Assembly: GCA_050299435.1 (NCBI GenBank)
Contig: JBNKVX010000004.1
Span: 1-64,000, forward strand
DNA length: 64,000 nt
Reading direction: 5' to 3'
From: 1162T-S-0a-05 sp050299435
GTDB taxonomy: Bacteria; Pseudomonadota; Gammaproteobacteria; Pseudomonadales; Cellvibrionaceae
The notes under the pieces were generated by a model. That model saw only the letters and a list, made by a program, of their open reading frames with translations. It was not told the origin of the DNA and ran no database searches. The position numbers and the translations under genes are program-made. Position 1 is the stretch's first letter. The number at the start of each line of letters is the position of its first letter. Below, one piece after another: positions 24,963-32,575 of this stretch.

Positions 24963-26378
24963 ATGAGAGAAGGTATTGCGGCACCTGAATCGCCAAAACA
25001 TACGACTATCGTGTGGAACCCCGATTTAATTAAGCGTTATGACCTTTCAGGCCCACGTTACACTTCCTACCCCTCTGCGCCTCAATTTAAGTCTGGCTTT
25101 GAATCTTCCGCAATCGACGAAGCCATAGCGCGCAGCAATCAGAAAGGTTCGGAGTTATCGCTGTACTTTCATATCCCCTTTTGCGATACCGTCTGTTACT
25201 ACTGTGCCTGTAATAAAATTGTGACAGGTGATAAACAAAAAGCGGAACCCTATCTAACACACCTCTACCATGAGATTAGTATGAAAGGGGCGCAATTCGA
25301 TAAGCAACGCGTCGTTAAACAATTGCATTGGGGAGGAGGCACACCCACATTCATAAACCATGAGCAAATGAAAATGTTGATGGCAAAAACTCGAGAACAT
25401 TTCATTTTGCTTGACGATGATAGCGGTGAATATTCTATTGAAGTTCACCCCGGCAACATAATACCCAACACTTTGAATGTGCTGCGGGATCTTGGATTCA
25501 ATAGACTGAGCATGGGTGTCCAGGATTTTAATGAGGCGACACAAGTTGCAGTAAATCGTTTTAATAGTTTCGAGGAAGTCTCCAAACTCACAAAGGAGGC
25601 TCGCGATTTAGGCTTTCATTCGGTCAGTATGGATTTAATTTATGGCTTACCCAAGCAAAGCCTTGAGAGCTTAAAACTAACTCTGGAAAAAATTATTCTG
25701 CTTTCTCCTGATCGCATTTCTCTTTTTAACTATGCGCATCTTCCACATTTGTTTAAGACACAAAAACAAATTGACGAAAACACGCTGCCCTCGGCAAACG
25801 AAAAGCTCGCGATGTTGCAATACGCAATTGAATTTCTCAACGACGCGGGATACATATTTATCGGCATGGATCACTTTGCCAAACCTGGCGATGACTTATC
25901 GCAAGTTCAGGCCAAAGGCGAATTGAAAAGAAATTTTCAAGGTTACTCCACTCACGGAGACTGCGATCTCATTGCATTCGGTGTTTCCGGCATTAGCGCT
26001 ATCGACAATATTTATGTACAAAATTGCAAATCGCTCGATGACTATTATTCAGCCCTTGATCGTGGTGAATTGCCTGTAGAGTGTGGGATTAGCCTGAACC
26101 AAGATGACAGAATTCGCCAACAAGTGATAAATAAACTTATCTGTCAGTTTGAATTGAATTTTGGCGAGATCGAAACGCAGTTTGGTATATTCTTCCATCG
26201 GTATTTTCAAGCTGAACTCAAAGCCTTGCAGCCGATGATTGATGACCAGTTAGTCGAGTTATCTGACGCCAGGCTCAAAATCAGTCCTCAGGGCCGCCTA
26301 CTTGTTCGACGTATTTGTATGTTGTTTGACGCCTATCTCACCCAACGACCCGAAATTCGCTACTCTCAGATCATCTAG
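24963..26378 (+). CDS. hemN: Oxygen-independent coproporphyrinogen III oxidase
   Basis: The 471-residue radical-SAM enzyme carries the HemN-specific four-Cys motif CxxxCxxCxC (C74, C78, C81, C83 in PFCDTVCYYCACNK). The following Cys distinguishes it from HemW, which is also in this window. HWGGGTPTF and SMGVQDFNEATQVAVNR are conserved HemN segments. It converts coproporphyrinogen III to protoporphyrinogen IX without O2, feeding haem synthesis when cbb3 oxidase is in demand. An Anr box precedes it. Confidence 0.95.
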   Translation: MREGIAAPESPKHTTIVWNPDLIKRYDLSGPRYTSYPSAPQFKSGFESSAIDEAIARSNQKGSELSLYFHIPFCDTVCYYCACNKIVTGDKQKAEPYLTHLYHEISMKGAQFDKQRVVKQLHWGGGTPTFINHEQMKMLMAKTREHFILLDDDSGEYSIEVHPGNIIPNTLNVLRDLGFNRLSMGVQDFNEATQVAVNRFNSFEEVSKLTKEARDLGFHSVSMDLIYGLPKQSLESLKLTLEKIILLSPDRISLFNYAHLPHLFKTQKQIDENTLPSANEKLAMLQYAIEFLNDAGYIFIGMDHFAKPGDDLSQVQAKGELKRNFQGYSTHGDCDLIAFGVSGISAIDNIYVQNCKSLDDYYSALDRGELPVECGISLNQDDRIRQQVINKLICQFELNFGEIETQFGIFFHRYFQAELKALQPMIDDQLVELSDARLKISPQGRLLVRRICMLFDAYLTQRPEIRYSQII

Positions 26379-26385
26379 TTTGTCT

Positions 26386-26422
26386 GTTTGAGTCAGGGCG
26401 CTTCCCTCAAACCGCTTTTTTT
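26386..26422 (+). terminator. Intrinsic terminator after hemN
   Basis: GTTTGAG (26386-26392) pairs with CTCAAAC (26406-26412), and a run of seven T residues follows at 26416-26422. Confidence 0.7.
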
Positions 26423-26460
26423 GCTACAAATGGCGGCTCACTTAGCGGGGGAAACTGATC

Positions 26461-27195
26461 GTGCAGCAAGGTTGTATCCATCATTCCAGCATCAGTTGCG
26501 GAGATTGCCGTCTAAACTCGATATGTCTACCTATAAGCCTGCATTTGGAAGATATCAACAAGCTTGACGAGATCATCAAACAGGGGCGCCCCCTGCATAA
26601 AGGTGAGTTTGTCTACCGCAGCAGGGACAAGTTTAAGGCTGTCTATGCAGTGCGTTCTGGCACCATTAAAACCATTACCATTAGTGAAACTGGTGTTGAG
26701 CATGTCACCGGTTTTTACTTGCCGGGCGAAATATTTGGTATGGATGGGATAGGCAATGATTACTATGTCGGCTCGGCGGTGGCACTGGAAACCTCGGCCG
26801 TGTGTGAAATCCCCTTCACCGCCATGCAAGAATTGAGTCTTAAAGTCCCTTCTCTCCAGCGTCGCTTTTTTCAGTTGATGAGCAAGGAAATTACCGGGGA
26901 ACAGCAACTTGCCTCCTTGCTTAGCAGCAACACGGCTGAAGAGCGCGTAGCCGCTTTTCTTCTGAGTATCTCCAGCAGACAGCGTCGCCGCCAACTATCA
27001 GCAACAAAGTTTAATCTTTCGATTTCACGTACAGAATTGGCCAGCTATCTTGGCTTGACCCTGGAGACCACGAGCAGGATATTCAGCCGAATGCAAAAAG
27101 ATGGCGTCTTGCATCTGGATAAAAAGGAAGTAGAAATTCTGGATATTGAAAAACTGCGCGAAATCTCCCACTCTGCGGCAATTATTCACAATTAG
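26461..27195 (+). CDS. anr: Anaerobic/microaerobic regulator, FNR/Anr family
   Basis: A GTG start (26461) gives 244 residues. The N-terminal iron-sulfur cluster ligands are visible as Cys13, Cys16 and Cys22 (SCGDCRLNSIC) with the central Cys in TSAVCEIPF. A cyclic-nucleotide-type beta barrel is followed by the HTH ISRTELASYLGLTLETTSRIFS, whose E..SR pattern fits TTGAT recognition. It is a 4Fe-4S oxygen sensor that activates genes when O2 is low; the cco and hemN promoters here both have its box. A hairpin at 27213 follows. Confidence 0.95.
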   Translation: MQQGCIHHSSISCGDCRLNSICLPISLHLEDINKLDEIIKQGRPLHKGEFVYRSRDKFKAVYAVRSGTIKTITISETGVEHVTGFYLPGEIFGMDGIGNDYYVGSAVALETSAVCEIPFTAMQELSLKVPSLQRRFFQLMSKEITGEQQLASLLSSNTAEERVAAFLLSISSRQRRRQLSATKFNLSISRTELASYLGLTLETTSRIFSRMQKDGVLHLDKKEVEILDIEKLREISHSAAIIHN

Positions 27196-27212
27196 TCAAG
27201 ATGTTAAGGAAA

Positions 27213-27246
27213 GCTGTCAGAATCCAGAGACTGAGATTCTGACAGC
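27213..27246. terminator. Long hairpin between convergent anr and small gene
   Basis: GCTGTCAGAATC pairs perfectly with GATTCTGACAGC (12 bp, 10-nt loop). It lies 18 bp after the anr stop and 9 bp after the stop of the convergent gene, a position suited to bidirectional termination, although T runs are short on both sides. Confidence 0.6.
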
Positions 27247-27254
27247 GGGTGCCA

Positions 27255-27464
27255 CTACGAGAGCTCGGAAAGCAAGTCCTTTCGGCTTGATATCATTTCC
27301 CTATAAGTATCCAGAGTTGACTGATTATTTGTATACCCACTAGTACGCAGTCTATCCAGGTGTCTTTCCAAGCAGTTAATTTCTCTCATGAGCTGGCTTT
27401 TCAGTTGTATGTCAGTTTGTCGACCAACCTGAAAGGAATCATTTTGAGTTTGTGCCTGGTTCAT
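27255..27464 (-). CDS. Small soluble hypothetical protein
   Basis: The 69-residue frame encodes a polar, helix-rich protein (LKSQLMREINCLERHLDRLR, then TLDTYREMISSRKDLLSEL) without membrane segment or Cys pair. The regular charge spacing suggests a coiled coil rather than a chance frame. GGGAAACG lies upstream of the ATG. It converges on anr with a shared hairpin between them, and a tandem 15-bp repeat lies in its upstream region. No function recognised. Confidence 0.5.
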   Translation of the reverse strand: MNQAQTQNDSFQVGRQTDIQLKSQLMREINCLERHLDRLRTSGYTNNQSTLDTYREMISSRKDLLSELS

Positions 27465-27512
27465 AAGTCGTTTCCCATTGTGCTGATATTTATTGGTTAC
27501 GCGACTTGCGTT

Positions 27513-27542
27513 TCTTTCGTTTGTGTTGCTTTCGTATGTGTT
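27513..27542. repeat. Tandem 15-bp repeat upstream of the small gene
   Basis: Two adjacent 15-mers, TCTTTCGTTTGTGTT and GCTTTCGTATGTGTT, match at 13 of 15 positions. They lie about 50-80 bp upstream of the minus-strand start at 27464 and could be direct-repeat binding sites. Confidence 0.4.
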
Positions 27543-27544
27543 AC

Positions 27545-27670
27545 TTACGTTTTCTTAAAAAACGTCAGCATTTTCTTGACCGGTCAGCAAACATCGATGC
27601 TCACCGATCCTTGTAGGATAGACAATTTTTGACAAAAAATAACCAGGAAATTGCCAAAAATGGGCAACAA
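27545..27670. other. Non-coding stretch with several palindromes
   Basis: No convincing gene is seen between 27465 and 27729. The stretch holds an ACGTTTT/AAAACGT inverted repeat (near 27547), a TGACCGGTCA palindrome (near 27573), and short hairpins TTGCC/GGCAA (27651-27667). It is AT-rich and could be a small RNA gene or the 5' control region of the minus-strand small gene. Confidence 0.35.
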
Positions 27671-27696
27671 AGTGACATTCGATGTCACTATTTTTT
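27671..27696 (+). terminator. Intrinsic terminator in the anr-cysQ intergenic region
   Basis: AGTGACAT-TCG-ATGTCACT is a perfect 8-bp stem with a 3-nt loop, followed by A and six T residues (27691-27696). In plus orientation it terminates a transcript with no known gene; in minus orientation it could end the cysQ transcript. Confidence 0.65.
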
Positions 27697-27729
27697 CATA
27701 AGCGGAACTAGCTCTAATTCGCTTTTTAG

Positions 27730-28587
27730 TCAGTTCTTTTTTAGGACAGGTTTCCAGTCAAAATTCGCATCCCCAACCACATAAAACCAGGGGTTAAGAA
27801 TGTCGTCCTTGGTATTATAACGAAGCGGACTTAAATCCAACCTGTATACATGGCCGCCTGCACTTTCGACAACAGCTTGTGCCGCTGCAGTGTCCCATTC
27901 AGAGGTCAATGCCAGTCGCGGATAAAGGTCAGCCTTACCTTCAGCAACCAAACACAGCTTTAATGAACTTCCCATACTCCTGGATTCAAGTTCACCAAAA
28001 ATACTCTCAAGTTTTTCTATGAGAGCATTAACTTCTTCCGCGCCATGACGACGACTCGCAACTATGACAAATTTTTCTGTTGAATTTTTTATATTGCTTA
28101 AGGAACGTGAAGAAATTTTTTCTTTTTTTCCGCCTTGAATTTTCCAAGCACCTACATTTTTAATACCGCAATAGGTAACGGCAAGAACCGGTACATACAC
28201 TACGCCCAATACCGGCTCACCTTTATGCACAAGTGCAACATTAACGGTGAACTCTCCATTGCGATTGATGAATTCTTTGGTTCCATCCAGGGGATCAATT
28301 ATCCAATAAGTCTCCCACTCTTTACGCACATCCCAATCTGGTAAGCGACCCTCTTCAGAGAGAACCGGTACGCCATCCAGGTAATTTGTAAGTTCAGAAA
28401 CAATGACTTTATGCGCAGCCAAATCTGCATCGGTCACTGGCGAGTTATCCACTTTCGTTTCGATGGCTAACTCCTGGTCGCGATCATAAACCTCCAGAAT
28501 GGCCGCACCTGCTTTTTCGCAAAGTAGAATGACTTTTTGTAATAATGCTTCGTCTAATTTCTCAACAATTGAATTCTCAACAATCAA
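27730..28587 (-). CDS. cysQ: 3'(2'),5'-bisphosphate nucleotidase CysQ
   Basis: The 285-residue protein belongs to the inositol-monophosphatase fold. Metal-binding motifs are VDNSPVTDADLAAHK, the WIIDPLDGTKEFINRNGEF core (DPLDGT) and SEWDTAAAQAVVESAGG near the C-terminus. CysQ hydrolyses 3'-phosphoadenosine 5'-phosphate left from sulfate assimilation. It lies 2 nt after nudE, as in Pseudomonas, so the two form an operon. Confidence 0.92.
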   Translation of the reverse strand: MIVENSIVEKLDEALLQKVILLCEKAGAAILEVYDRDQELAIETKVDNSPVTDADLAAHKVIVSELTNYLDGVPVLSEEGRLPDWDVRKEWETYWIIDPLDGTKEFINRNGEFTVNVALVHKGEPVLGVVYVPVLAVTYCGIKNVGAWKIQGGKKEKISSRSLSNIKNSTEKFVIVASRRHGAEEVNALIEKLESIFGELESRSMGSSLKLCLVAEGKADLYPRLALTSEWDTAAAQAVVESAGGHVYRLDLSPLRYNTKDDILNPWFYVVGDANFDWKPVLKKN

Positions 28588-28589
28588 AC

Positions 28590-29141
28590 TTAAACTCCTT
28601 CACTTTTTATTGCGCGGTGGGCCAACAGTAACGCTGCAATGCTGCGCGCTTCGGTAAAATCTTCTTTGATCAAAAACTCATCTAACTCACTGAATTTTAA
28701 GGGTACAACTTCAAGGGGTTCAGGTTCATCCCCTTCGAGCTTTTCCTTGTAAAGATCTCGCGCCAGTACAATTTGTGTTCGGTGTTGCATGTAATTGGGT
28801 GATTGCGACATCAGTTTCAGCAAACTCAATTCGCGTGCGCCATATCCTATTTCTTCCTTGAGCTCGCGGTTCGCCGCTTCTAATAAATCTTCCCCTTTCT
28901 CCACCCTTCCTTTGGGGAGTCCCAGCTCATAATCTTCCATGCCCACAGCGTATTCGCGAATCAGGAGTACCGTGTCATCATCGAGCATAGGGACTACAAT
29001 AACTGCCGCAGTCGCTCCCGCACAAAGGCGTTCGTATGTGCGCTCCTCGCCATTACCGAAGCGCAATGCGAGTTCCTCAACGCGAAATAGCCGGCTTGCC
29101 GCGACTTGTTTAGTATTCAATATTTGAGGTTTAGTCGGCAT
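28590..29141 (-). CDS. nudE: ADP-compounds hydrolase NudE
   Basis: The start at 29141 (MPTKPQILNTKQVAASRLF) aligns with E. coli NudE; the in-frame extension to 29183 is rejected. The 183-residue enzyme has a full Nudix box, GRVEKGEDLLEAANRELKEEIGYG in pattern GX5EX7REUXEEXGU. It hydrolyses ADP-ribose, NADH and diadenosine polyphosphates. It is divergent from yrfG with a 71-bp gap and is followed by cysQ. Confidence 0.9.
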   Translation of the reverse strand: MPTKPQILNTKQVAASRLFRVEELALRFGNGEERTYERLCAGATAAVIVVPMLDDDTVLLIREYAVGMEDYELGLPKGRVEKGEDLLEAANRELKEEIGYGARELSLLKLMSQSPNYMQHRTQIVLARDLYKEKLEGDEPEPLEVVPLKFSELDEFLIKEDFTEARSIAALLLAHRAIKSEGV

Positions 29142-29212
29142 CTCAGATCTGATTACCCAATTTGTGGCCAAATAAGCAGGCACGACCTAAAAAAGCAGAG
29201 AGTATAGCAGTA

Positions 29213-29875
29213 ATGATAAATTGGAATTTGATAGATACGGTATTGCTCGACATGGATGGCACCTTATTGGATCAACATTTCGACAACTATTTTTGGTCAG
29301 TTCATCTTCCCCTTCGCTATGCGGAGGCGCACAATCTTGATGAACAAGCGGCCAAAGCCCATTTGGATAAACATATCCACAATCAGGTAGGCTCACTGCA
29401 ATGGTACTGCCTGGATCATTGGTCAAAAATTGTAAGTATGGATATTCCCGCCCTAAAGCGCGAAGTCAGCCATAAAATACAAATTCGCCCCTTTGCAGAA
29501 GAGTTTTTAAAGCGCCTGCAAATTCTTGGAAAGAAATTGGTGTTGATTACCAACTCTCACCGTGCTGGCTTAAACCTGAAAATGGAAGTGACTGAAATTG
29601 ATCAGTATCTGGACCTGGTCGTGTCTTCACACGACTACCAAAAACCCAAAGAAGATCAGGCTTTCTGGAAAGATTTAATGCAGCAGGAACATTTTAATCC
29701 TCAACGTACCTTATTTATTGACGATACGCCCAGAATTCTTGAAAGTGCGCAGCAATTTGGCATTCAATATTTAGTGTGTATCACCAAACCGGATATGCAA
29801 ATGCCTGCTAAACGTTCTGAACAATTTATCGACATTGAACATTTTGACGAAATTATGCCCGATGCAGAAAGTTAG
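29213..29875 (+). CDS. yrfG: GMP/IMP nucleotidase YrfG (HAD family)
   Basis: ATG 29213 gives 220 residues; an upstream TTG at 29162 would overlap the nudE promoter and is rejected. HAD motif I is VLLDMDGTLLD, motif II VLITNSH, motif III KPKEDQ and motif IV LFIDDTPRIL. YrfG dephosphorylates purine monophosphates. The yrfG-hslR-hslO order matches E. coli. It overlaps hslR by 14 bp. Confidence 0.88.
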   Translation: MINWNLIDTVLLDMDGTLLDQHFDNYFWSVHLPLRYAEAHNLDEQAAKAHLDKHIHNQVGSLQWYCLDHWSKIVSMDIPALKREVSHKIQIRPFAEEFLKRLQILGKKLVLITNSHRAGLNLKMEVTEIDQYLDLVVSSHDYQKPKEDQAFWKDLMQQEHFNPQRTLFIDDTPRILESAQQFGIQYLVCITKPDMQMPAKRSEQFIDIEHFDEIMPDAES

Positions 29876-30254
29876 AATTGATAAGTGGCTATGGGCTGCG
29901 CGTTTTTTCAAGACACGCAACCTCGCGAAACAAGCCATTGATGGTGGCAAAGTTCATATTGGTGGGCACCGCGTAAAAGCCAGCAAGGAAATTGAAATCG
30001 GTATTCTCCTGCGAATTCGTCAAGGCTGGGACGTAAAAGAAGTCGAGGTGCTCGCCTTGTCTGATCAACGTAGAAGCGCAACGGAAGCTCAGCTTCTATA
30101 TCGTGAAACCGCAGAAAGCATTAAAAAACGTGAAACCAATGCGGAGCAACGCAAGGTCATGCGTGCAGCCGACCCCAAGTCTTTAAGCAAACCCAATACA
30201 CGGGAACGTAAACTTATCCATCGTTTTAAACGGGAAACTCTTGATGACAATTGA
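29862..30254 (+). CDS. hslR: Ribosome-associated heat-shock protein Hsp15
   Basis: ATG 29862 (MQKVRIDKWLWAARFFKTR) starts a 130-residue S4-domain RNA-binding protein; the frame upstream of it is not needed. The S4 motif continues NLAKQAIDGGKVHIGGHRV, and the C-terminus is highly basic. Hsp15 binds blocked 50S subunits carrying nascent peptidyl-tRNA and helps recycle them. It overlaps both neighbours. Confidence 0.92.
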   Translation: MQKVRIDKWLWAARFFKTRNLAKQAIDGGKVHIGGHRVKASKEIEIGILLRIRQGWDVKEVEVLALSDQRRSATEAQLLYRETAESIKKRETNAEQRKVMRAADPKSLSKPNTRERKLIHRFKRETLDDN

Positions 30255-31125
30255 TAACGACCTGAACCAGAACGATTCACTGGAACGATTCGTTTTTGAA
30301 AACTGTGATATTCGCGGCGCGATTATTCGATTAAATAAAAGTTACCAGGATGCGCTCGCACATCAAACTTTTAGCTCGAGAAAAAAGCTGCTGCTAGGTG
30401 AATTTTTTGCAGCTGTCGGCCTACTGGGTGATTCACTAAAATTTAAAGGCATTTTAACTTTACAAGCACGTGGAGACGGCGTGGTTCCACTTGTTATGGC
30501 TGATATTAACAGTGCCGGAGAGTTTCGCGGTATTGTGAAAAAAAAGGACGAAACTCTTCTCCTGGAAACCGACGACCTCCCGAATTTGCTAGGCAGCGCG
30601 GTGCTCTCAATCACCATTGATCCCGACAAAGGTGAACGATACCAGGGCATCGTTCCCTTGCTAGAAAGTAAACTCGCTCAATGCTTGAGTGATTATTTCT
30701 CCCAGTCTGAACAATTACCAAGTTGGTTTTCTTTATTTTCCAGTGAAGAATTTTGTGGCGGATTATTTCTGCAAGCCCTGCCTAAGAAAGTCATACTCGA
30801 CCATGAAGAAACTCAAGAAAACTGGAATACCGCAATTCAATTGGCATCAACATTAAAAGCGGAAGAATTGTTTAGCTTAAATTATGAAGAAATTCTCTAC
30901 CGCCTTTTTCATGAATTAGGCTGTAAAGTATTTCCTCCAAAGCCTTTGCGCTTTGCGTGCAGCTGTAACGAAGACAGAAGCAGCAATGCCATAATCGCCT
31001 TGGGCGAAGATGAAGCTTATGCCTTATTAGAAGAAAGGGGCGTGATAGATATTAATTGTGAATTTTGTGGAAGAAAATATGTTTTTAATGAAAGCGCTTT
31101 AAAAACACTTTTCACTTCACATTAG
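30244..31125 (+). CDS. hslO: Redox-regulated chaperone Hsp33
   Basis: ATG 30244 (rather than TTG 30241) gives 293 residues. The C-terminal zinc redox switch is CSCNEDR (CxC) plus CEFC (CxxC). Oxidation releases zinc and activates the holdase, protecting proteins during oxidative heat stress. It overlaps hslR by 11 bp. Its TAG stop shares TTAG with the convergent chpC stop. Confidence 0.94.
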   Translation: MTIDNDLNQNDSLERFVFENCDIRGAIIRLNKSYQDALAHQTFSSRKKLLLGEFFAAVGLLGDSLKFKGILTLQARGDGVVPLVMADINSAGEFRGIVKKKDETLLLETDDLPNLLGSAVLSITIDPDKGERYQGIVPLLESKLAQCLSDYFSQSEQLPSWFSLFSSEEFCGGLFLQALPKKVILDHEETQENWNTAIQLASTLKAEELFSLNYEEILYRLFHELGCKVFPPKPLRFACSCNEDRSSNAIIALGEDEAYALLEERGVIDINCEFCGRKYVFNESALKTLFTSH

Positions 31126-31616
31126 TTTTCTTTAAGCAAATTCAATTTCAAAAATGCCGTTTCCAATGCTGCAATATCTGGAATGTATAACTCTTCCACT
31201 CCTACTCTTACAGACATAAGATCGAAGGGGCGTTTTGGTACATCCGGGTTTTCAGAAATCTCGGTGTGTGCAACTTTGGCCATTCTCGGTATACCCTGAG
31301 TAGGCAGTGCCACAAAAGGCAAACGAGGATCAACTCCGGTATTGTTTAAAACAGCAACTCGCCCCTGTGGGTTTAAGGGTGCATATGCTGCGCCGTTCAA
31401 CACTTCGTAGGACAACAAAGGTATTGCCTGATTTCGCCAGTGGTACAAACCAATCAACCAATCCGGCGTGTCGGGAATGCTTTCAGCGGGCTGCATTGGC
31501 GCCATCTCAGCAATAGTAACCGTCGGTATTAACAAGGTTGCACCCATCAAGGGAACCAGAAGACAAGGGATTTCACCCTGTTCTGAAATTTGTGCTACAG
31601 ATTGATCATCAGTCAT
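31122..31616 (-). CDS. chpC: CheW-like protein of the Pil-Chp array
   Basis: The 164-residue single CheW domain begins CLLVPLMGATLLIPTVTIAEM and has the typical DWLIGLYHWRNQAIPLLSYE segment. It overlaps chpB by 4 bp and is the last gene of the pil-chp operon. In Pseudomonas, ChpC is an accessory adaptor linking additional receptors to the ChpA kinase. Confidence 0.85.
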   Translation of the reverse strand: MTDDQSVAQISEQGEIPCLLVPLMGATLLIPTVTIAEMAPMQPAESIPDTPDWLIGLYHWRNQAIPLLSYEVLNGAAYAPLNPQGRVAVLNNTGVDPRLPFVALPTQGIPRMAKVAHTEISENPDVPKRPFDLMSVRVGVEELYIPDIAALETAFLKLNLLKEN

Positions 31617-32575
31617 AAGCCAGTGTTTCCTGTCTGCAAGGTTGAACTGTGACGTGCATTAAAATTAATGGCCAATTGTGAAGCAACTGCAGAAAAACTC
31701 ACACAGCCTGTCGCCTGTGCACTGCTAGGCATTGAATCTACCGTGCAGGAATCCGGGGATTGTACCCAAATTTGTCCGCCGTTATGTTTCATAAAGTGGC
31801 AACTTTTCGCCCCGTCATCTCCCATACCGGAAAAAATAATTGCTCCAGAGTCTTTGCCATAAGCCCGTGCCACTTTCGCCATCACTTGATCAACTGATGG
31901 ACAAAAAGGCCCGATCCAGGCTTCACTCACCGGACTTATTATTCCAGTGCTGGTAATTTCAAACTGGTGTGTCGGTGACACAATATAAACACAGCCACCG
32001 TAAAGTTGATGACTTTTCTCACAAGAAAAAACTCGCCAATCTGTATTTTGTATGACTGCTTTTTTTAAACTTTCGCTGATCTTGGCATCGATGTGTTGAA
32101 CATATAGGAACGCCACATCGTGAATCTTATTGGGTAAATTCCTAAGAAATTCAACAACCGCTTCCACACCTCCGGTTGATGCAGCCAAGACCCAAACTTC
32201 TTTTGCGCGCTTACCGCTCATCAGTGAGCTAATACCTGCCCCACTTAATAAATTTATTTTTGATGAGAAACGCTTTGCTTGTTCTTGTTTGCCAAGATTT
32301 TCCACGTACTGCGGTTCATCATAAATAACAGGGGTATTAAGATTTTCCAGTAGCTCAACAAAATCTTGACCCAGTTGCGTTTGAAGGTCGAGCCTTGCTA
32401 CCCAAGCGTCCACTTCTGGCCATTCGCTGGCCTTAAGTTTTGCCAATTCGGTACTGGAACAACGAATACTTGCAGCCAGCTCATTGCCAGATTCTTGAAT
32501 CAGCGTTTCCAAATCAGTTTGCTGTGTGATTGAGTCGGCAAGCACACCAATTTTTAAGGCTTGCAAGGCCATCAC
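31613..32575 (-). CDS. chpB: CheB-type methylesterase of the Pil-Chp array
   Basis: The 320-residue protein has a degenerate N-terminal receiver-like region (about 1-120) without a clear phospho-Asp, then the CheB catalytic domain: LAASTGGVEAV (Ser), YVQHI (His) and FSGMGDDGAKSC (Asp). It removes methyl groups from the receptor PilJ, opposing PilK. It overlaps chpC by 4 bp and abuts chpA. Confidence 0.88.
   Translation of the reverse strand: MMALQALKIGVLADSITQQTDLETLIQESGNELAASIRCSSTELAKLKASEWPEVDAWVARLDLQTQLGQDFVELLENLNTPVIYDEPQYVENLGKQEQAKRFSSKINLLSGAGISSLMSGKRAKEVWVLAASTGGVEAVVEFLRNLPNKIHDVAFLYVQHIDAKISESLKKAVIQNTDWRVFSCEKSHQLYGGCVYIVSPTHQFEITSTGIISPVSEAWIGPFCPSVDQVMAKVARAYGKDSGAIIFSGMGDDGAKSCHFMKHNGGQIWVQSPDSCTVDSMPSSAQATGCVSFSAVASQLAINFNARHSSTLQTGNTGL

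Noticed and set aside
26401..26461. FNR box for anr autoregulation
   Set aside because: No TTGAT-N4-ATCAA-like sequence was seen upstream of the GTG start.
27360..27632. Plus-strand hydrophobic 90-residue frame downstream of anr
   Set aside because: It is antisense to the better-supported 69-residue gene and crosses the repeat region; its composition looks like a frame shadow.
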